In this document: positions 26,755-35,497 of the stretch, one piece after another | How the letters are laid out: each line of letters begins with the position of its first letter | How positions within the stretch are numbered: position 1 is the stretch's first letter | DNA from: Heliomarina sp018223035 | Lineage (GTDB): Bacteria; Pseudomonadota; Alphaproteobacteria; Rhodobacterales; Rhodobacteraceae | Assembly: GCA_018223035.1 (NCBI GenBank) | Contig: JAAEZD010000017.1 | Coordinates: 1-64,000, forward strand | DNA: 64,000 bases | Direction: 5' to 3' | The notes under the pieces: model-generated | Database searches by the model: none | What the model was told of the DNA's origin: nothing | Seen by the model: the letters and a program-made list of their open reading frames with translations, nothing else | Program-made: the position numbers and the translations under genes

Positions 26755-28056
26755 TCAGCGTTTGATGTTCGCCGTTTCTTGCAGCATTTCATCGACAGTC
26801 TGGATGACCTTGGCATTGGACGAGTAGGATCGTTGGGTCTGGATCATGTTTGTCAGTTCACTTGCAACGTCTGTCGAGGATTCCTCGCGGGCAAAGGCAA
26901 CGATGTCACCGGTCGGTCCGTCACCCGCATCCCAGAGGAAATAGGTGCCGCTTTCGGTGGAGGGCTGATACGTCTGCTGATCCAGCGCGACCATGCCATT
27001 CGGGTTCGGCAGATCGACCAGTGGAACCTGATAGATGACCCGCGTGATGCCGGTGTCGAAAAAGGCATGCACCATGCCATTTGCGTCGACTTCGACGCTG
27101 GTCATGTTGCCAACGGGGGTGCCGTCCTTGATGATCGAAACCGGAGCAAATGTATCGGAGAGCTGAGTCATACCATCGCTTTGCCCGATCATGCCGATAT
27201 CAATCTCGATCGGACCGCCGTCCACCGTAACGATGAGCGTTCCGGTCAGAGGATCGTAGGTGCCCCCGGAGGTCGTGCTGACACTCGCCAGTGTCCCGCC
27301 CAAAGCGCGGCTTGTGTCAAAGGTGACGCCATATTCGCCGACAATTGCGTTGGCGGAGGCCGAATCCCGGATGACCATCGTCCATTCGTTGGATACGCCC
27401 GTCGCCGGAACTGTGGGCTCGAACGTGATGTTCAGACTTTCCGACGTCCCGAGATTGTCAAAATATTCAATGGACAGTTCCTGTACATCACCGGAAGCGC
27501 CTGCCTCAGTCTCGGTCGCGGGCAGGTTGACCCCGAGCGACATCTGCGTGGTTGGCTCGCCGGAGAATTGGTTTACGTTTATCTGTACAGGCTCAAGCCC
27601 GTCTGAGGTATCGCGGGGATAGGTCGGGATGGAGCCGTCCGGGTCCGCGGGCCAGCCGAGCAGGACAAGCCCGGATTCGGTCGTCAGGTACCCTTCGAAG
27701 TCGGTGCGAAACGAGCCCGTCGTCGACAGGAGCATCGTCGGGGCGCCGTTGTCGGCAGCAACTTCGGCGGAAGAGGCGACCGGCAGCATCCCCCGTCCTC
27801 GAACAGCAAGATCGGTCGCGTTCGAGGTCGATACAAGTGGTCCCTTCTGGTCGATGAGCCGCTGGGAGGTGGACCTAACGCCGCCGGCCGAATAGTTCCC
27901 GCCGGATGCAGAGATGACCATCGAATGAAAGTCGGTCCGCACCGTTTTGTATCCGAAAGTCGAAGAGTTGGCGATATTGTCTGAAATCGACGCCAGACGG
28001 TTCGAATTCGCAGTAAGGCCCGCAATCCCCGCATTGAGGGAGGACGACATGGTCAT
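26755..28056 (-). CDS. flgE: Flagellar hook protein FlgE
   Basis: FlgE polymerises into the hook. The 433-aa protein has the N-terminal ISDNIANSSTFGYK motif, a large Thr/Ser/Gly-rich central domain, and the C-terminal ELTNMIQTQRSYSSNAKVIQ helix. ATG 28056 has AAGGG upstream; ATG 28050 is also possible. It leads the flgE-flgK-flgL-flgI group, with a CtrA-like box (28110-28124) 54 bp upstream. Confidence 0.96.
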   Translation of the reverse strand: MTMSSSLNAGIAGLTANSNRLASISDNIANSSTFGYKTVRTDFHSMVISASGGNYSAGGVRSTSQRLIDQKGPLVSTSNATDLAVRGRGMLPVASSAEVAADNGAPTMLLSTTGSFRTDFEGYLTTESGLVLLGWPADPDGSIPTYPRDTSDGLEPVQINVNQFSGEPTTQMSLGVNLPATETEAGASGDVQELSIEYFDNLGTSESLNITFEPTVPATGVSNEWTMVIRDSASANAIVGEYGVTFDTSRALGGTLASVSTTSGGTYDPLTGTLIVTVDGGPIEIDIGMIGQSDGMTQLSDTFAPVSIIKDGTPVGNMTSVEVDANGMVHAFFDTGITRVIYQVPLVDLPNPNGMVALDQQTYQPSTESGTYFLWDAGDGPTGDIVAFAREESSTDVASELTNMIQTQRSYSSNAKVIQTVDEMLQETANIKR

Positions 28057-28109
28057 GAAATGCCCTTTCTGATGCTTTGTAACTTGGCACTACACCTAGA
28101 CATCTCGGC

Positions 28110-28124
28110 TTAACGTGCCGCTAA
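28110..28124. promoter_or_regulatory. CtrA-like box upstream of flgE
   Basis: TTAA (28110-28113), seven bases, then CTAA followed by C: one mismatch from TTAA-N7-TTAAC. It begins 54 bp before the flgE start codon, in the same orientation as the boxes near fliI and motB. Confidence 0.5.
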
Positions 28125-28160
28125 CATCTAAAATGTTCCGCACTTACTGACGGTGGCCCT

Positions 28161-29018
28161 TCAGTGCTCTTTTCTTAGGATGGTGATTTCCACTCGGTCG
28201 TTCCGCACGGCCATCGGGTTATCATCCGCAGGCTTGCGGTCGGCGTGACCGGTGATCCGCTTGATCCGCTCGGAGCGCGTGCCGAATAATTCCAGCAGAC
28301 CCCGGGTTCTTTCCGCGCGATTGCCCGACAGAGCCCAGACCGGATTTTCCGCGGCCACGACAGGATTTGCACGCACGAACCCGTTGACCGCGACCCCATG
28401 CGGCAGGTCCATCGTTCGCCGCGCGATCATCTCGACCAACTCGCGGTAGAGGGGGGTCGGATCAGCTGTTCCTTCGTCGAATAAAGGTGCACCTTCGCGG
28501 GCAAAGATCTCGATGACGAGGCCCTCGTCGGTGACACGGGTTATGATGTGCTTCATGGAGTTATCGGCCACCATGCTTTCGCCGCCGCGACCAAAAAGCT
28601 CTTCCTCGATCTCCTTGAGCTGGTCTATCGCATCGCTTTCGGTCCGACCGCCAAAACTGCCGCCCTTCTGCGAGGCATCTATCCCTTTCGCAGGGTCGCC
28701 GGGTTTCGTTGAATCCTCGCTGCCGCCGGTGCCGCTGTTAATCAGGGTCTCCTGCGAAAAGACATTCTCCCCTCCAAAGGGATTCTCGCTCCCACTGGAT
28801 ATCCTGTGAATCGGCACGGAGGGGGCGAAATAGTCGGCCAGACCCATCCGTTGCTTTTCAGTCGTTGCGTTCAGCAACCACATCAAGAGAAAGAAAGCCA
28901 TCATGACTGTCACGAAGTCAGCATATGCCACCTTCCACGCGCCACCGTGGTGACCATCGCCACCAACTACCTTTTTCCGCTTGATGATGATTGGCGCGAC
29001 ATTTGGCTGCGCACTCAT
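28161..29018 (-). CDS. motB: Flagellar stator protein MotB
   Basis: MotB couples ion flow to torque and anchors the stator to peptidoglycan. The 285-aa protein has a basic N-terminus (IIIKRKK), one membrane helix with the essential aspartate (YADFVTVMM, D34), a plug or linker region rich in Gly and Ser, and a C-terminal OmpA-like domain (NGFVRANP, LSGNRAERTRGLLE, ITGHADRKP). ATG 29018 is chosen; GTG 29027 in frame overlaps the AAGGTGGTGGAG ribosome-binding stretch. motA is not adjacent. Phased repeats and a CtrA-like box lie upstream. Confidence 0.93.
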   Translation of the reverse strand: MSAQPNVAPIIIKRKKVVGGDGHHGGAWKVAYADFVTVMMAFFLLMWLLNATTEKQRMGLADYFAPSVPIHRISSGSENPFGGENVFSQETLINSGTGGSEDSTKPGDPAKGIDASQKGGSFGGRTESDAIDQLKEIEEELFGRGGESMVADNSMKHIITRVTDEGLVIEIFAREGAPLFDEGTADPTPLYRELVEMIARRTMDLPHGVAVNGFVRANPVVAAENPVWALSGNRAERTRGLLELFGTRSERIKRITGHADRKPADDNPMAVRNDRVEITILRKEH

Positions 29019-29066
29019 CTCCACCACCTTTGTAACTCACCCAAGGAAAGGGGTAGCACCGGAGAC

Positions 29067-29081
29067 TTAAAGAGAGACTAA
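29067..29081. promoter_or_regulatory. CtrA-like box upstream of motB
   Basis: TTAA (29067-29070), seven bases, then CTAA (29078-29081). It is the same variant as the flgE box and begins 49 bp before the motB start codon. Confidence 0.5.
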
Positions 29082-29120
29082 TGGCGAATGACAGATGGGT
29101 TGAAAACCGGGGGTGATAGC

Positions 29121-29150
29121 TGTGCACCACCTGTACACCCCCTGTGCATC
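29121..29150. repeat. Three 11-bp-phased repeats (CTGTNCAY) upstream of motB
   Basis: CTGTGCAC (29121), CTGTACAC (29132) and CTGTGCAT (29143) follow each other at exactly 11-bp intervals, one helical turn apart. The cores GTGCAC and TGTACA are themselves palindromic. They lie about 100-130 bp before motB and just after the tetR stop codon. Iterated sites on one face of the helix suggest cooperative protein binding. Confidence 0.55.
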
Positions 29151-29176
29151 AGCCGTCTGACATTTCACAGGGGTCA

Positions 29177-29824
29177 TTAGGCGGTCAGGTAGCTGACGGA
29201 CATGTCAATCGCGATGCGGCGTTGGGTGTTTTGCCATTCCGGCGCGGCCAGATCCTGATCCAGCATCGCCGAGAGCGTTTCTCCGTTTGCCTGGTGTTCC
29301 ATGCAGAGCGACAGGATCGTGACATAGAGATGACCCGGGTCGATCTGCGCGGTAAACGCGCCGCTGTCATACCCCCGGCGAAGCAGGTCGCCAATCGTTT
29401 CGATCAGTGCGCGGGTCGAATCCGCGGCGACGGGCAGACCTTTTACGAACTTGCCGCCCACGACGCTTTCGTTGCGGATCATGGCGACGAATTCGGGGTT
29501 GTCCTCCATGTAGTCAAAGGTGAACTCGACCAGTTTGCGCAACCCCTCGACCGGCGGCAGGGCGCTGAGGTCGAGCTTGTCCTGACGTTCGCGCAGATCG
29601 TTGAATGTCTCGGTCAGGGAAGCAAGATAGAGATCTTCCTTGTTGCCAAAGTACCGATAAATCATCTGGACGTTGGTCTGTGATGTCTTGGCAATGCGAT
29701 CGATCCTCGCGCCGGTGAACCCCTCGGCAGCAAAGTCGGCACGGGCCGCATCGAGAATGCGCAGCCGTGTGGCGGCGGCATCACGCTTACGCGGTTTCTT
29801 TCCTATTTTGGAAAGGTTCGTCAC
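29177..29824 (-). CDS. TetR-family transcriptional regulator
   Basis: A 215-aa one-component repressor with an N-terminal helix-turn-helix (LRILDAARADFAAEGFTGARI, then QTNVQMIYRYFGNKEDLY) and a helical ligand-binding C-terminal domain. The ligand and targets are unknown. It lies between motB and the glutamine-synthetase-like gene on the same strand, separated from both by promoter-sized gaps. Confidence 0.9.
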   Translation of the reverse strand: MTNLSKIGKKPRKRDAAATRLRILDAARADFAAEGFTGARIDRIAKTSQTNVQMIYRYFGNKEDLYLASLTETFNDLRERQDKLDLSALPPVEGLRKLVEFTFDYMEDNPEFVAMIRNESVVGGKFVKGLPVAADSTRALIETIGDLLRRGYDSGAFTAQIDPGHLYVTILSLCMEHQANGETLSAMLDQDLAAPEWQNTQRRIAIDMSVSYLTA

Positions 29825-30080
29825 GGGCTTGACCTTCTCCGAGGGCGCAATTCGTCGGCCACCCCGGGCAGGGTTTCCGAGTATTGTTCGGGTACTTTGA
29901 CATGCAGTGAATTCAATCTTTTATGACAAAAAATGTCCCTTAATGCCAGAAGCATATGCTTACTGCCTAATTTCGGCCGGAGTCCCTGCGCAAAAAAGCG
30001 CCAGAAAAAGCAGCGGAGTTCAGCCTATGGGAAAATCTGCCACCTTGCAGTTTTGAAACAACCTAAGGGAGAGTCGGATT
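29825..30080. other. Intergenic region with possible TetR operator
   Basis: The 256-bp gap upstream of the tetR gene contains a perfect 12-bp palindrome AAGCATATGCTT (29950-29961), about 126 bp before the start, and a GACA-N5-TGTC dyad near 29924-29936. Either could be a site for the neighbouring TetR protein. Nothing else was recognised. Confidence 0.35.
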
Positions 30081-31535
30081 TCAGTAGATTCCGAAATATT
30101 CGGCCTGTTCCCATTCTGAGACCGCGAGGTGATAGCGGTTCCATTCCGAGCGACGGATATGGCTCAGGTAATCGACAAATATGTCTCCCAGAGCGCCACG
30201 ATAAAAGGCAGAGCTTTCGAAAAGCTGGATGGCGCTGAGCAGGCTTTCGGGCAGGCGGGGAGCGTTCCCGGCATAGGGGGTTTCAACCGGATCGGGGGCG
30301 GAGAGGCCGCGTTCGATACCGTCGAGACCGGAAAGGATCTGACTCGCGAAAAAGTAGTACGGGTTAGCAGTGGTTTCCGCGACCCGGTTTTCGATCCGGC
30401 TGGCCGAGTCGCCGGGTGTCATCAGCGCGCGTATCATCGCGCCGCGATTGTCGCGCGCCCACTGGATGCGGTCGGGCGCAAGCTGGTGCGGGCGGAAGCG
30501 TTTGTACCCGTTCACCGTGGGAGTCGTCAGCAGGCAAGACTCGGCGGCATGTTCCAGCAGACCGGCGATCCAGCCCTGTGCATCCGCTGAAAGCGTGCCG
30601 TCATCACCGGGGATCATCAGGTTGGTGCTGGTTTCGGGATCGAGAAGCGACTGGTGCAGGTGCCAGCCGCTGGCGGCGCCGTTTTCGACATTCGGCTTGC
30701 ACATGAAGGTCGCGTGCAGGCCCTTGCGTTCGCAGGTTTCCTTTACCATCGCGCGGAACATCATCATGTTATCGGCATGGGTCATGGGATCGGCGGGATC
30801 GAATGTGAATTCGAACTGGCTTGGCCCCATTTCGATCTCTACGGAACGGACCGGGAGACCAAGCGCCTGCGCATTGCGGCGAAGATCGTCCAGCACCTCT
30901 TCGGCAGCGTCATAGCGGGATTCGGTCAGGAACTGATAGCCATGGCCCAGATTGGCGGTCCGGGCGGGCTGGGCAGGCATGGTGGCGTCCGAATGCGCCA
31001 GCCTGTCGTCCAGTTTCTGGAAGACGTGAAATTCGACCTCGAGCCCGACCATGAGCGCCCGGCCCGAGGACGCCAGCCGGTCGACGGCCGATTGCAGCAC
31101 GTCGCGCGGCGCGAAGGGGATCGCCGAGCCGTCGGTCCGGCGCGGGGTGCAGAAGATCCAGGCGGAATGTGGCGCCCAGGGCAGGGTGCGAAAGGTCGAC
31201 GGGTCGGGCAGCAACAGGATGTCGCCCGCGCCCTTCATGCCGGTGATGTCGGCCACATCGTCCCAGATCGGGAACACCGTGCGGTGCGACGTGTCCTTGA
31301 GCAGCAGGGTCGAGGGTGCGGCAATGCCGGAGGTAAAGGCCGAGATCAGCGCCTCGGCCACGATGGTCTTGCCCCTCAACACGCCATGCTGGTCGGCAAA
31401 GAGAACCCGAACCGTTTCAAGATCGCTTTGCCGTGCGGTGCCGACCAGCTTAGCTGCCGCGTCGATGGTAACCCCGTCGAGCAGGCCGAGCCGGGCCAGC
31501 CGCCCTTCGGCGATCTTGCGGGTAAGTTCTGTCAT
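30081..31535 (-). CDS. Glutamine-synthetase-family ligase (gamma-glutamyl-amine type)
   Basis: The 484-aa protein has the GS fold with intact active-site motifs: GLEVEFHVF (paired glutamates), EIEMGPSQFEF, ASGWHLHQSL, NGYKRFRPHQLAP and RIENRVAETTANPYY. It lacks the tyrosine adenylylation region of GlnA. Proteins of this class commonly glutamylate amines (PuuA, IpuC, aniline GS-like enzymes) rather than ammonia. It starts 42 bp after the Rieske oxygenase gene and is presumably co-transcribed with it. The substrate is unknown. Confidence 0.88.
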   Translation of the reverse strand: MTELTRKIAEGRLARLGLLDGVTIDAAAKLVGTARQSDLETVRVLFADQHGVLRGKTIVAEALISAFTSGIAAPSTLLLKDTSHRTVFPIWDDVADITGMKGAGDILLLPDPSTFRTLPWAPHSAWIFCTPRRTDGSAIPFAPRDVLQSAVDRLASSGRALMVGLEVEFHVFQKLDDRLAHSDATMPAQPARTANLGHGYQFLTESRYDAAEEVLDDLRRNAQALGLPVRSVEIEMGPSQFEFTFDPADPMTHADNMMMFRAMVKETCERKGLHATFMCKPNVENGAASGWHLHQSLLDPETSTNLMIPGDDGTLSADAQGWIAGLLEHAAESCLLTTPTVNGYKRFRPHQLAPDRIQWARDNRGAMIRALMTPGDSASRIENRVAETTANPYYFFASQILSGLDGIERGLSAPDPVETPYAGNAPRLPESLLSAIQLFESSAFYRGALGDIFVDYLSHIRRSEWNRYHLAVSEWEQAEYFGIY

Positions 31536-31577
31536 GGCCTGGGTATTCCCGTTGCTGTCGATGGTCCGTGATCCGGA

Positions 31578-32897
31578 CTATACCTTGGCGTTCCAGCCGG
31601 TACAGGCCGCACGTCGTTCCGCGTCGCTGGCTGCTGAAACTTCACGCCATTTTTCACGGTCGCCGATCGTATCGTTGGAAATCGGGCCATAAATGTCGCC
31701 GGGCGGGGTGCCGTTGAGCATCGGCAGCCCGTCGGTCTTGCCTTCCTTGAGGCTGGCGATGGCGGCCCGCATCATGCGGCGGTACCGAATGATCGCCACG
31801 TCGGTCTTGCCGAGATGCTCCTTGGTTCGGTCAAAGATCGGCCCCGGGCTTTCCACCGCCCATTGGTCGTGCACGTTGATGTCGAGCCCCATGCCCGTAT
31901 AGGTTTCGCGCATCTGTTCCTCGGGGTCGAACCCGTAGGAATTGCGCTTGTTCTTGAGCGGGGCGTAGTCGGGCAGGCGGTGTTCCTTGAGCCGCTGTTC
32001 GCGCATCAGATCCTTGTTCACCGGGTCGGTGAAGCTGGTGAACATGGAATACCAATAGCAGTTTTCGTCATCGACCGGGACATGCCACTGGGTAATGATC
32101 ATTTCACGGCTCATCGGGATGGAGATCGCCTCGGGGAAGATCTGGTTGGTGATCCGAACGTGGGTCTTGCCGTTATCGAGATGGCGCAAGGCAATGATGC
32201 GCATGCCATATTCGGTTTCCTCGACGGTGATGTCCGGGCGCGGGTAGTCGCGCAGCAGCTTGGTCATCGGGATGTCGGTATCGGCGGCTTTGTCGCGGAA
32301 CTGCTTGCCATAGCTGTCGGCGGGGTCTTCGTCTTCAAGAAAACGGTGCAGGAATGAGGCGTGTGCCGGGTCGATGCCGACCTCCATCGCCTGCAGCCAG
32401 TTGCATTCCCACAGACCCTTGAAGGCGAAGACATGGGTGTCGGGGGCGCGGAAACAGTCGAAATTGGGGAATTCCGGCGGTTCACCCGGCCCCATATAGG
32501 CGAAAATGATGCCGTTCTTTTCGACCACGGGGTAAGAGGTGGTCTTGATCTGCTCGTGCATCTTCGAGCCTTCCGGCTCACCCGGCTGTTCGACGCACTG
32601 GCCATCGCGGTTGAAATGCCAGCCGTGGAAGGGGCAGCGCAGCCCGTTATCCTCGAGCCGCCCAAAACAGAGGTCGGCGCCGCGATGAGGGCAGGCACGG
32701 TCGATCAGGCCGAGCTCTCCGTCGTCGTCGCGGAACAGAACGAGGTTTTCGCCCAGCAGCTTGACCGGAACCACGGGGCGGTTGCCGGCCAGTTCATCGG
32801 AAAGCGCGGCGGGCTGCCAGTAGCGGCGCATGACCTCGCCAGCTTCGGTGCCGGGGCCCGTGCGGGTGAGGGTCTCGTTGAGTTCCTTGCTGATCAT
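31578..32897 (-). CDS. Rieske non-heme iron oxygenase (phthalate-dioxygenase type), alpha subunit
   Basis: The 439-aa oxygenase has the Rieske centre C69-x-H71 and C88-x2-H91 (CPHRGA, CPFHGW) and the mononuclear iron motif AMEVGIDPAHASFLH. The long C-terminal region (RMMRAAIASLKEG) resembles the phthalate 4,5-dioxygenase/aromatic-ring hydroxylase group. ATG 32897 has a strong AAGGAGG ribosome-binding site. No reductase gene is adjacent, so electrons must come from elsewhere. It is divergent from an IclR regulator, probably its controller, and co-directional with the GS-like gene. Confidence 0.88.
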   Translation of the reverse strand: MISKELNETLTRTGPGTEAGEVMRRYWQPAALSDELAGNRPVVPVKLLGENLVLFRDDDGELGLIDRACPHRGADLCFGRLEDNGLRCPFHGWHFNRDGQCVEQPGEPEGSKMHEQIKTTSYPVVEKNGIIFAYMGPGEPPEFPNFDCFRAPDTHVFAFKGLWECNWLQAMEVGIDPAHASFLHRFLEDEDPADSYGKQFRDKAADTDIPMTKLLRDYPRPDITVEETEYGMRIIALRHLDNGKTHVRITNQIFPEAISIPMSREMIITQWHVPVDDENCYWYSMFTSFTDPVNKDLMREQRLKEHRLPDYAPLKNKRNSYGFDPEEQMRETYTGMGLDINVHDQWAVESPGPIFDRTKEHLGKTDVAIIRYRRMMRAAIASLKEGKTDGLPMLNGTPPGDIYGPISNDTIGDREKWREVSAASDAERRAACTGWNAKV

Positions 32898-33009
32898 CTG
32901 GCTTTCCTCCTTGGGTACGGGTGCAACGTGTGTCCGTGCCTGAGAGGAAAATGTTGAATAACGCACAGAAAGTCAAATAATATAAAATATATCCTGTCCG
33001 ACGCGGTTG

Positions 33010-33075
33010 TTGGCGAGAAGGGGGCGCTGCCCCCCGGCCTTTGGCCTCCCCCCGGAGTATTTGGGGCAAGAGGAA
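33010..33075. repeat. REP-like double-hairpin element
   Basis: In the 271-bp gap between the Rieske and iclR genes, GGGGGC-GCT-GCCCCC (33020-33034) is followed by GGCC-TTT-GGCC (33036-33046), then CTCCCCCCGGAGTATTTGGGGCAAG. This resembles short GC-rich palindromic elements scattered between genes in Rhodobacteraceae (from memory, not checked). It could also serve as a terminator or mRNA stabiliser. The AT-rich run at about 32975-32993 probably belongs to the Rieske promoter. Confidence 0.55.
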
Positions 33076-33168
33076 AACAGGGGAGGAGTTGCATAAGAGG
33101 CAGGGGCGGTTATCAGAGGCTGAGTTTGCGAAATTCTGAAATCGGACGCAGGTGTTAAGGGGGATGTC

Positions 33169-33969
33169 ATGGGCATTGAAGGGGACCTGTCGGCACATGG
33201 GCTGACGGAACGGGATATATCCTTGACCTTTGCGAAGGGCATGGCGGTTCTGAAAGCGTTTGACGACAATCATACGCGACTGACCTTGACGGATATCGCG
33301 AAGATCACCGGGCTTGATCGTGCCTCGGTCCGGCGGTTGGTTTTGACATTGGTTGCGCTGGGATATGTGCGCAAGGATGGGCGGCATTTCGCGCTGACGC
33401 CGCGGGTGCTGATCCTGGCGGGGAGCTTTTTGCGCGGCAACCGGTTCGGCAGCCATATCCAGCCGCTCCTGAACCGCTATGCGCGCGCCTTTGGCTGCGC
33501 AATTTCGCTGGCTATCGCAGATGAGGACGCGGCGGTCTACGTGGCGCAGTCTTCCTCGCAGGAAGAAACGGTGACATTCGGGTTCACGGTGGGAAGCCGT
33601 CTGCCGCTGCTGCATACGGCGATTGGCCGGATGATGCTGGCCTATGGTGAGGCGTCATGGCGCGAGGCGTGCATCCGGGAACTGGGATTCGAGCAATACA
33701 CGCCCGATACCGAAATGGACCGCGCCGAGATCGCGCGCCGTGTCGAGAGCTGCAGGACGCAGGGCTATGCCGTTGCCAACGGAGAATTCGATGTTGGGGT
33801 GACCGGGTTCGCGGTGCCGGTTGGTCGTCCCGGCGATCTGCGAGCGGTGGTGGGCATGTCGCAGCCCAATTTCGAACTGCGCGACGAGGAGATGCACCTG
33901 CGCCGGATCAGTGAATTGCAGCAGGTGGCGCAGGAACTTGGCCGCTCGGGTCTCTTCGAGGCAGGCTGA
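33169..33969 (+). CDS. IclR-family transcriptional regulator
   Basis: A 266-aa one-component regulator with an N-terminal winged helix (LTLTDIAKITGLDRASVRRLVLTL and FALTPRVLILAG) and an IclR effector domain (LPLLHTAIGRMMLAY, EFDVGVTGFAVPVG). PcaR/PobR-type IclR proteins control aromatic catabolism. It is divergent from the Rieske/GS-like operon and upstream of the carboxymuconolactone-decarboxylase-family gene, fitting control of one or both. Confidence 0.9.
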   Translation: MGIEGDLSAHGLTERDISLTFAKGMAVLKAFDDNHTRLTLTDIAKITGLDRASVRRLVLTLVALGYVRKDGRHFALTPRVLILAGSFLRGNRFGSHIQPLLNRYARAFGCAISLAIADEDAAVYVAQSSSQEETVTFGFTVGSRLPLLHTAIGRMMLAYGEASWREACIRELGFEQYTPDTEMDRAEIARRVESCRTQGYAVANGEFDVGVTGFAVPVGRPGDLRAVVGMSQPNFELRDEEMHLRRISELQQVAQELGRSGLFEAG

Positions 33970-34045
33970 GAGCGTTTCGGTTTTCGGCTTGCATCGCGGC
34001 GGCGGCGAGGCTCTGTTGCGGCGAGGAATGACGCCGGAGGTAATT

Positions 34046-34567
34046 ATGGCCAATACAGCAAGCCCTTGCCCGCCGATCAGCGACGCGGACTGGCCGGAGG
34101 AACTGGCCGATATGAAAGGCGGGTTTGCGACCGGGCTGAACGTCTATCGCACGATGGCGCATCATCCGTCCTTGCTGCGCGCCTGGGCGGATCTGCGGCA
34201 GCATGTGGTGAAAGGCAGCGCGCTGGGCGCGGTGCGGTCGGAACTGGTGATCCTGCGCGCCGCGCATCGGATGGGGTCGGCTTATGAATGGGCGCATCAC
34301 GTGCATCGGTCGCGCCAGCTTGGCATGGAGGCGGCGCGGATCGAGGCGATGCGCCAGACGCCCGAGGGCGAGGACGGCTTGATTGCCGAGGCGGTCGATG
34401 CGCTGTTCGATCAGAAACGCCTGCCCGCCGAACTGGAATCGCGGCTGGCGCAAGCCATCGGGCGGCAGGCGGTGTTCGACCTGATCGCGACGGTGGGGTT
34501 CTATTCCACGCTGGGCTATATCCTGATGACGTATGAGACGCCGATCGACGCGGATATCGCGGGTTGA
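34046..34567 (+). CDS. Carboxymuconolactone decarboxylase-family protein
   Basis: The 173-aa protein is mostly helical and has the CMD/AhpD-like core (SELVILRAAHRMGSAYEWAHHV and GMEAARIEAM). Family members are gamma-carboxymuconolactone decarboxylases or peroxidase-related enzymes; without a CxxC this one is not a typical AhpD. ATG 34046 has GGAGG six bases upstream. It lies 76 bp after iclR and 57 bp before the pfkB-family gene, all on the same strand. Confidence 0.85.
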   Translation: MANTASPCPPISDADWPEELADMKGGFATGLNVYRTMAHHPSLLRAWADLRQHVVKGSALGAVRSELVILRAAHRMGSAYEWAHHVHRSRQLGMEAARIEAMRQTPEGEDGLIAEAVDALFDQKRLPAELESRLAQAIGRQAVFDLIATVGFYSTLGYILMTYETPIDADIAG

Positions 34568-34624
34568 GCGCAAGATAATCTTAGCCTCTTGCAGGTATGA
34601 GGGGCCAAAGCCGGAGTTTCGTTC

Positions 34625-35497
34625 ATGGCCATCCTGAATGTCGGGTCGATCAACTGGGATCGTGTGATCCGCGTGCCGCATTTCCCGGAACCGGGGGAAA
34701 CCCTGAGGTCGCACTCGGTTTCCGTCGGGCTGGGCGGCAAGGGGCTGAACCAGAGCGTTACGATCATGCGTGCGGGCGGAACGGTGCAGCATGTGGGCGC
34801 GGTCGGGGCGAACGATACGCGGATCCGGGATGTGCTGCACGATCTGGGGCTTCGCGACAATTTCATCGTAGGCGTGGTCGGTGTTGAAACCGGCAGTGCC
34901 ACGATCCTTGTGGATGACTGCGGCGAAAACCTGATCGTGCTGGATGAGGGGGCGAACGGTAAACTGCCGGGGGCCGCGGTTTCTGAGGCGGTGGACCAGG
35001 CGCAGGCCGGGGACTGGCTGTTGTTCCAGAACGAAACCAACCAGACCGGCGAGGCGGCGAGGCTGGCGCGGGTGCAGGGCATGCAGGTAGCCTTTTCGGC
35101 AGCGCCCTTCCGCGCCGAGGATGTCATGCCACTGCTGGGGGAAATCGATTTGCTCTCGGTCAATGCGGTGGAGCTGGCCCAGCTTGAAGAGGCCGTTGGC
35201 GGGGCGGGAAATCTGCCTTCGGGACTTGATCTGCTGGTCACGCGCGGCAGCGAGGGGGCCGAATATCTCGCGGGCGGAGAGAGACTGCGCGTCGAGTCGC
35301 ATCGGGTAGAGGCGAAGGATACGACCGGGGCAGGCGATGTTTTTCTTGGCGTCTTCCTGTCTGAACTCGACGCCGGGGCTTCTCCGCAGAAGGCGCTAGA
35401 GACGGCGAATGCGGCGGCGGCGCTTCAGGTCGGCAAGCTCGGCGCGGTCGACGCCATTCCGACCCGGGCGGAGATCGAGGATTTCCTGAGCCGTTAG
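34625..35497 (+). CDS. PfkB-family carbohydrate kinase (ribokinase-like)
   Basis: The 290-aa kinase shows both PfkB signatures: the N-terminal GLGGKGLNQSV (substrate binding) and the C-terminal DTTGAGDVFLGVF with the catalytic aspartate. Ribokinase is the closest type by eye (VGSINWDRV and GGKG-N-Q). The sugar or nucleoside it phosphorylates cannot be determined. No transporter is adjacent. Confidence 0.88.
   Translation: MAILNVGSINWDRVIRVPHFPEPGETLRSHSVSVGLGGKGLNQSVTIMRAGGTVQHVGAVGANDTRIRDVLHDLGLRDNFIVGVVGVETGSATILVDDCGENLIVLDEGANGKLPGAAVSEAVDQAQAGDWLLFQNETNQTGEAARLARVQGMQVAFSAAPFRAEDVMPLLGEIDLLSVNAVELAQLEEAVGGAGNLPSGLDLLVTRGSEGAEYLAGGERLRVESHRVEAKDTTGAGDVFLGVFLSELDAGASPQKALETANAAAALQVGKLGAVDAIPTRAEIEDFLSR

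Noticed and set aside
33908..35302. A 464-codon frame antisense to the CMD and PfkB genes
   Set aside because: It crosses gene boundaries and reflects high-GC codon bias.
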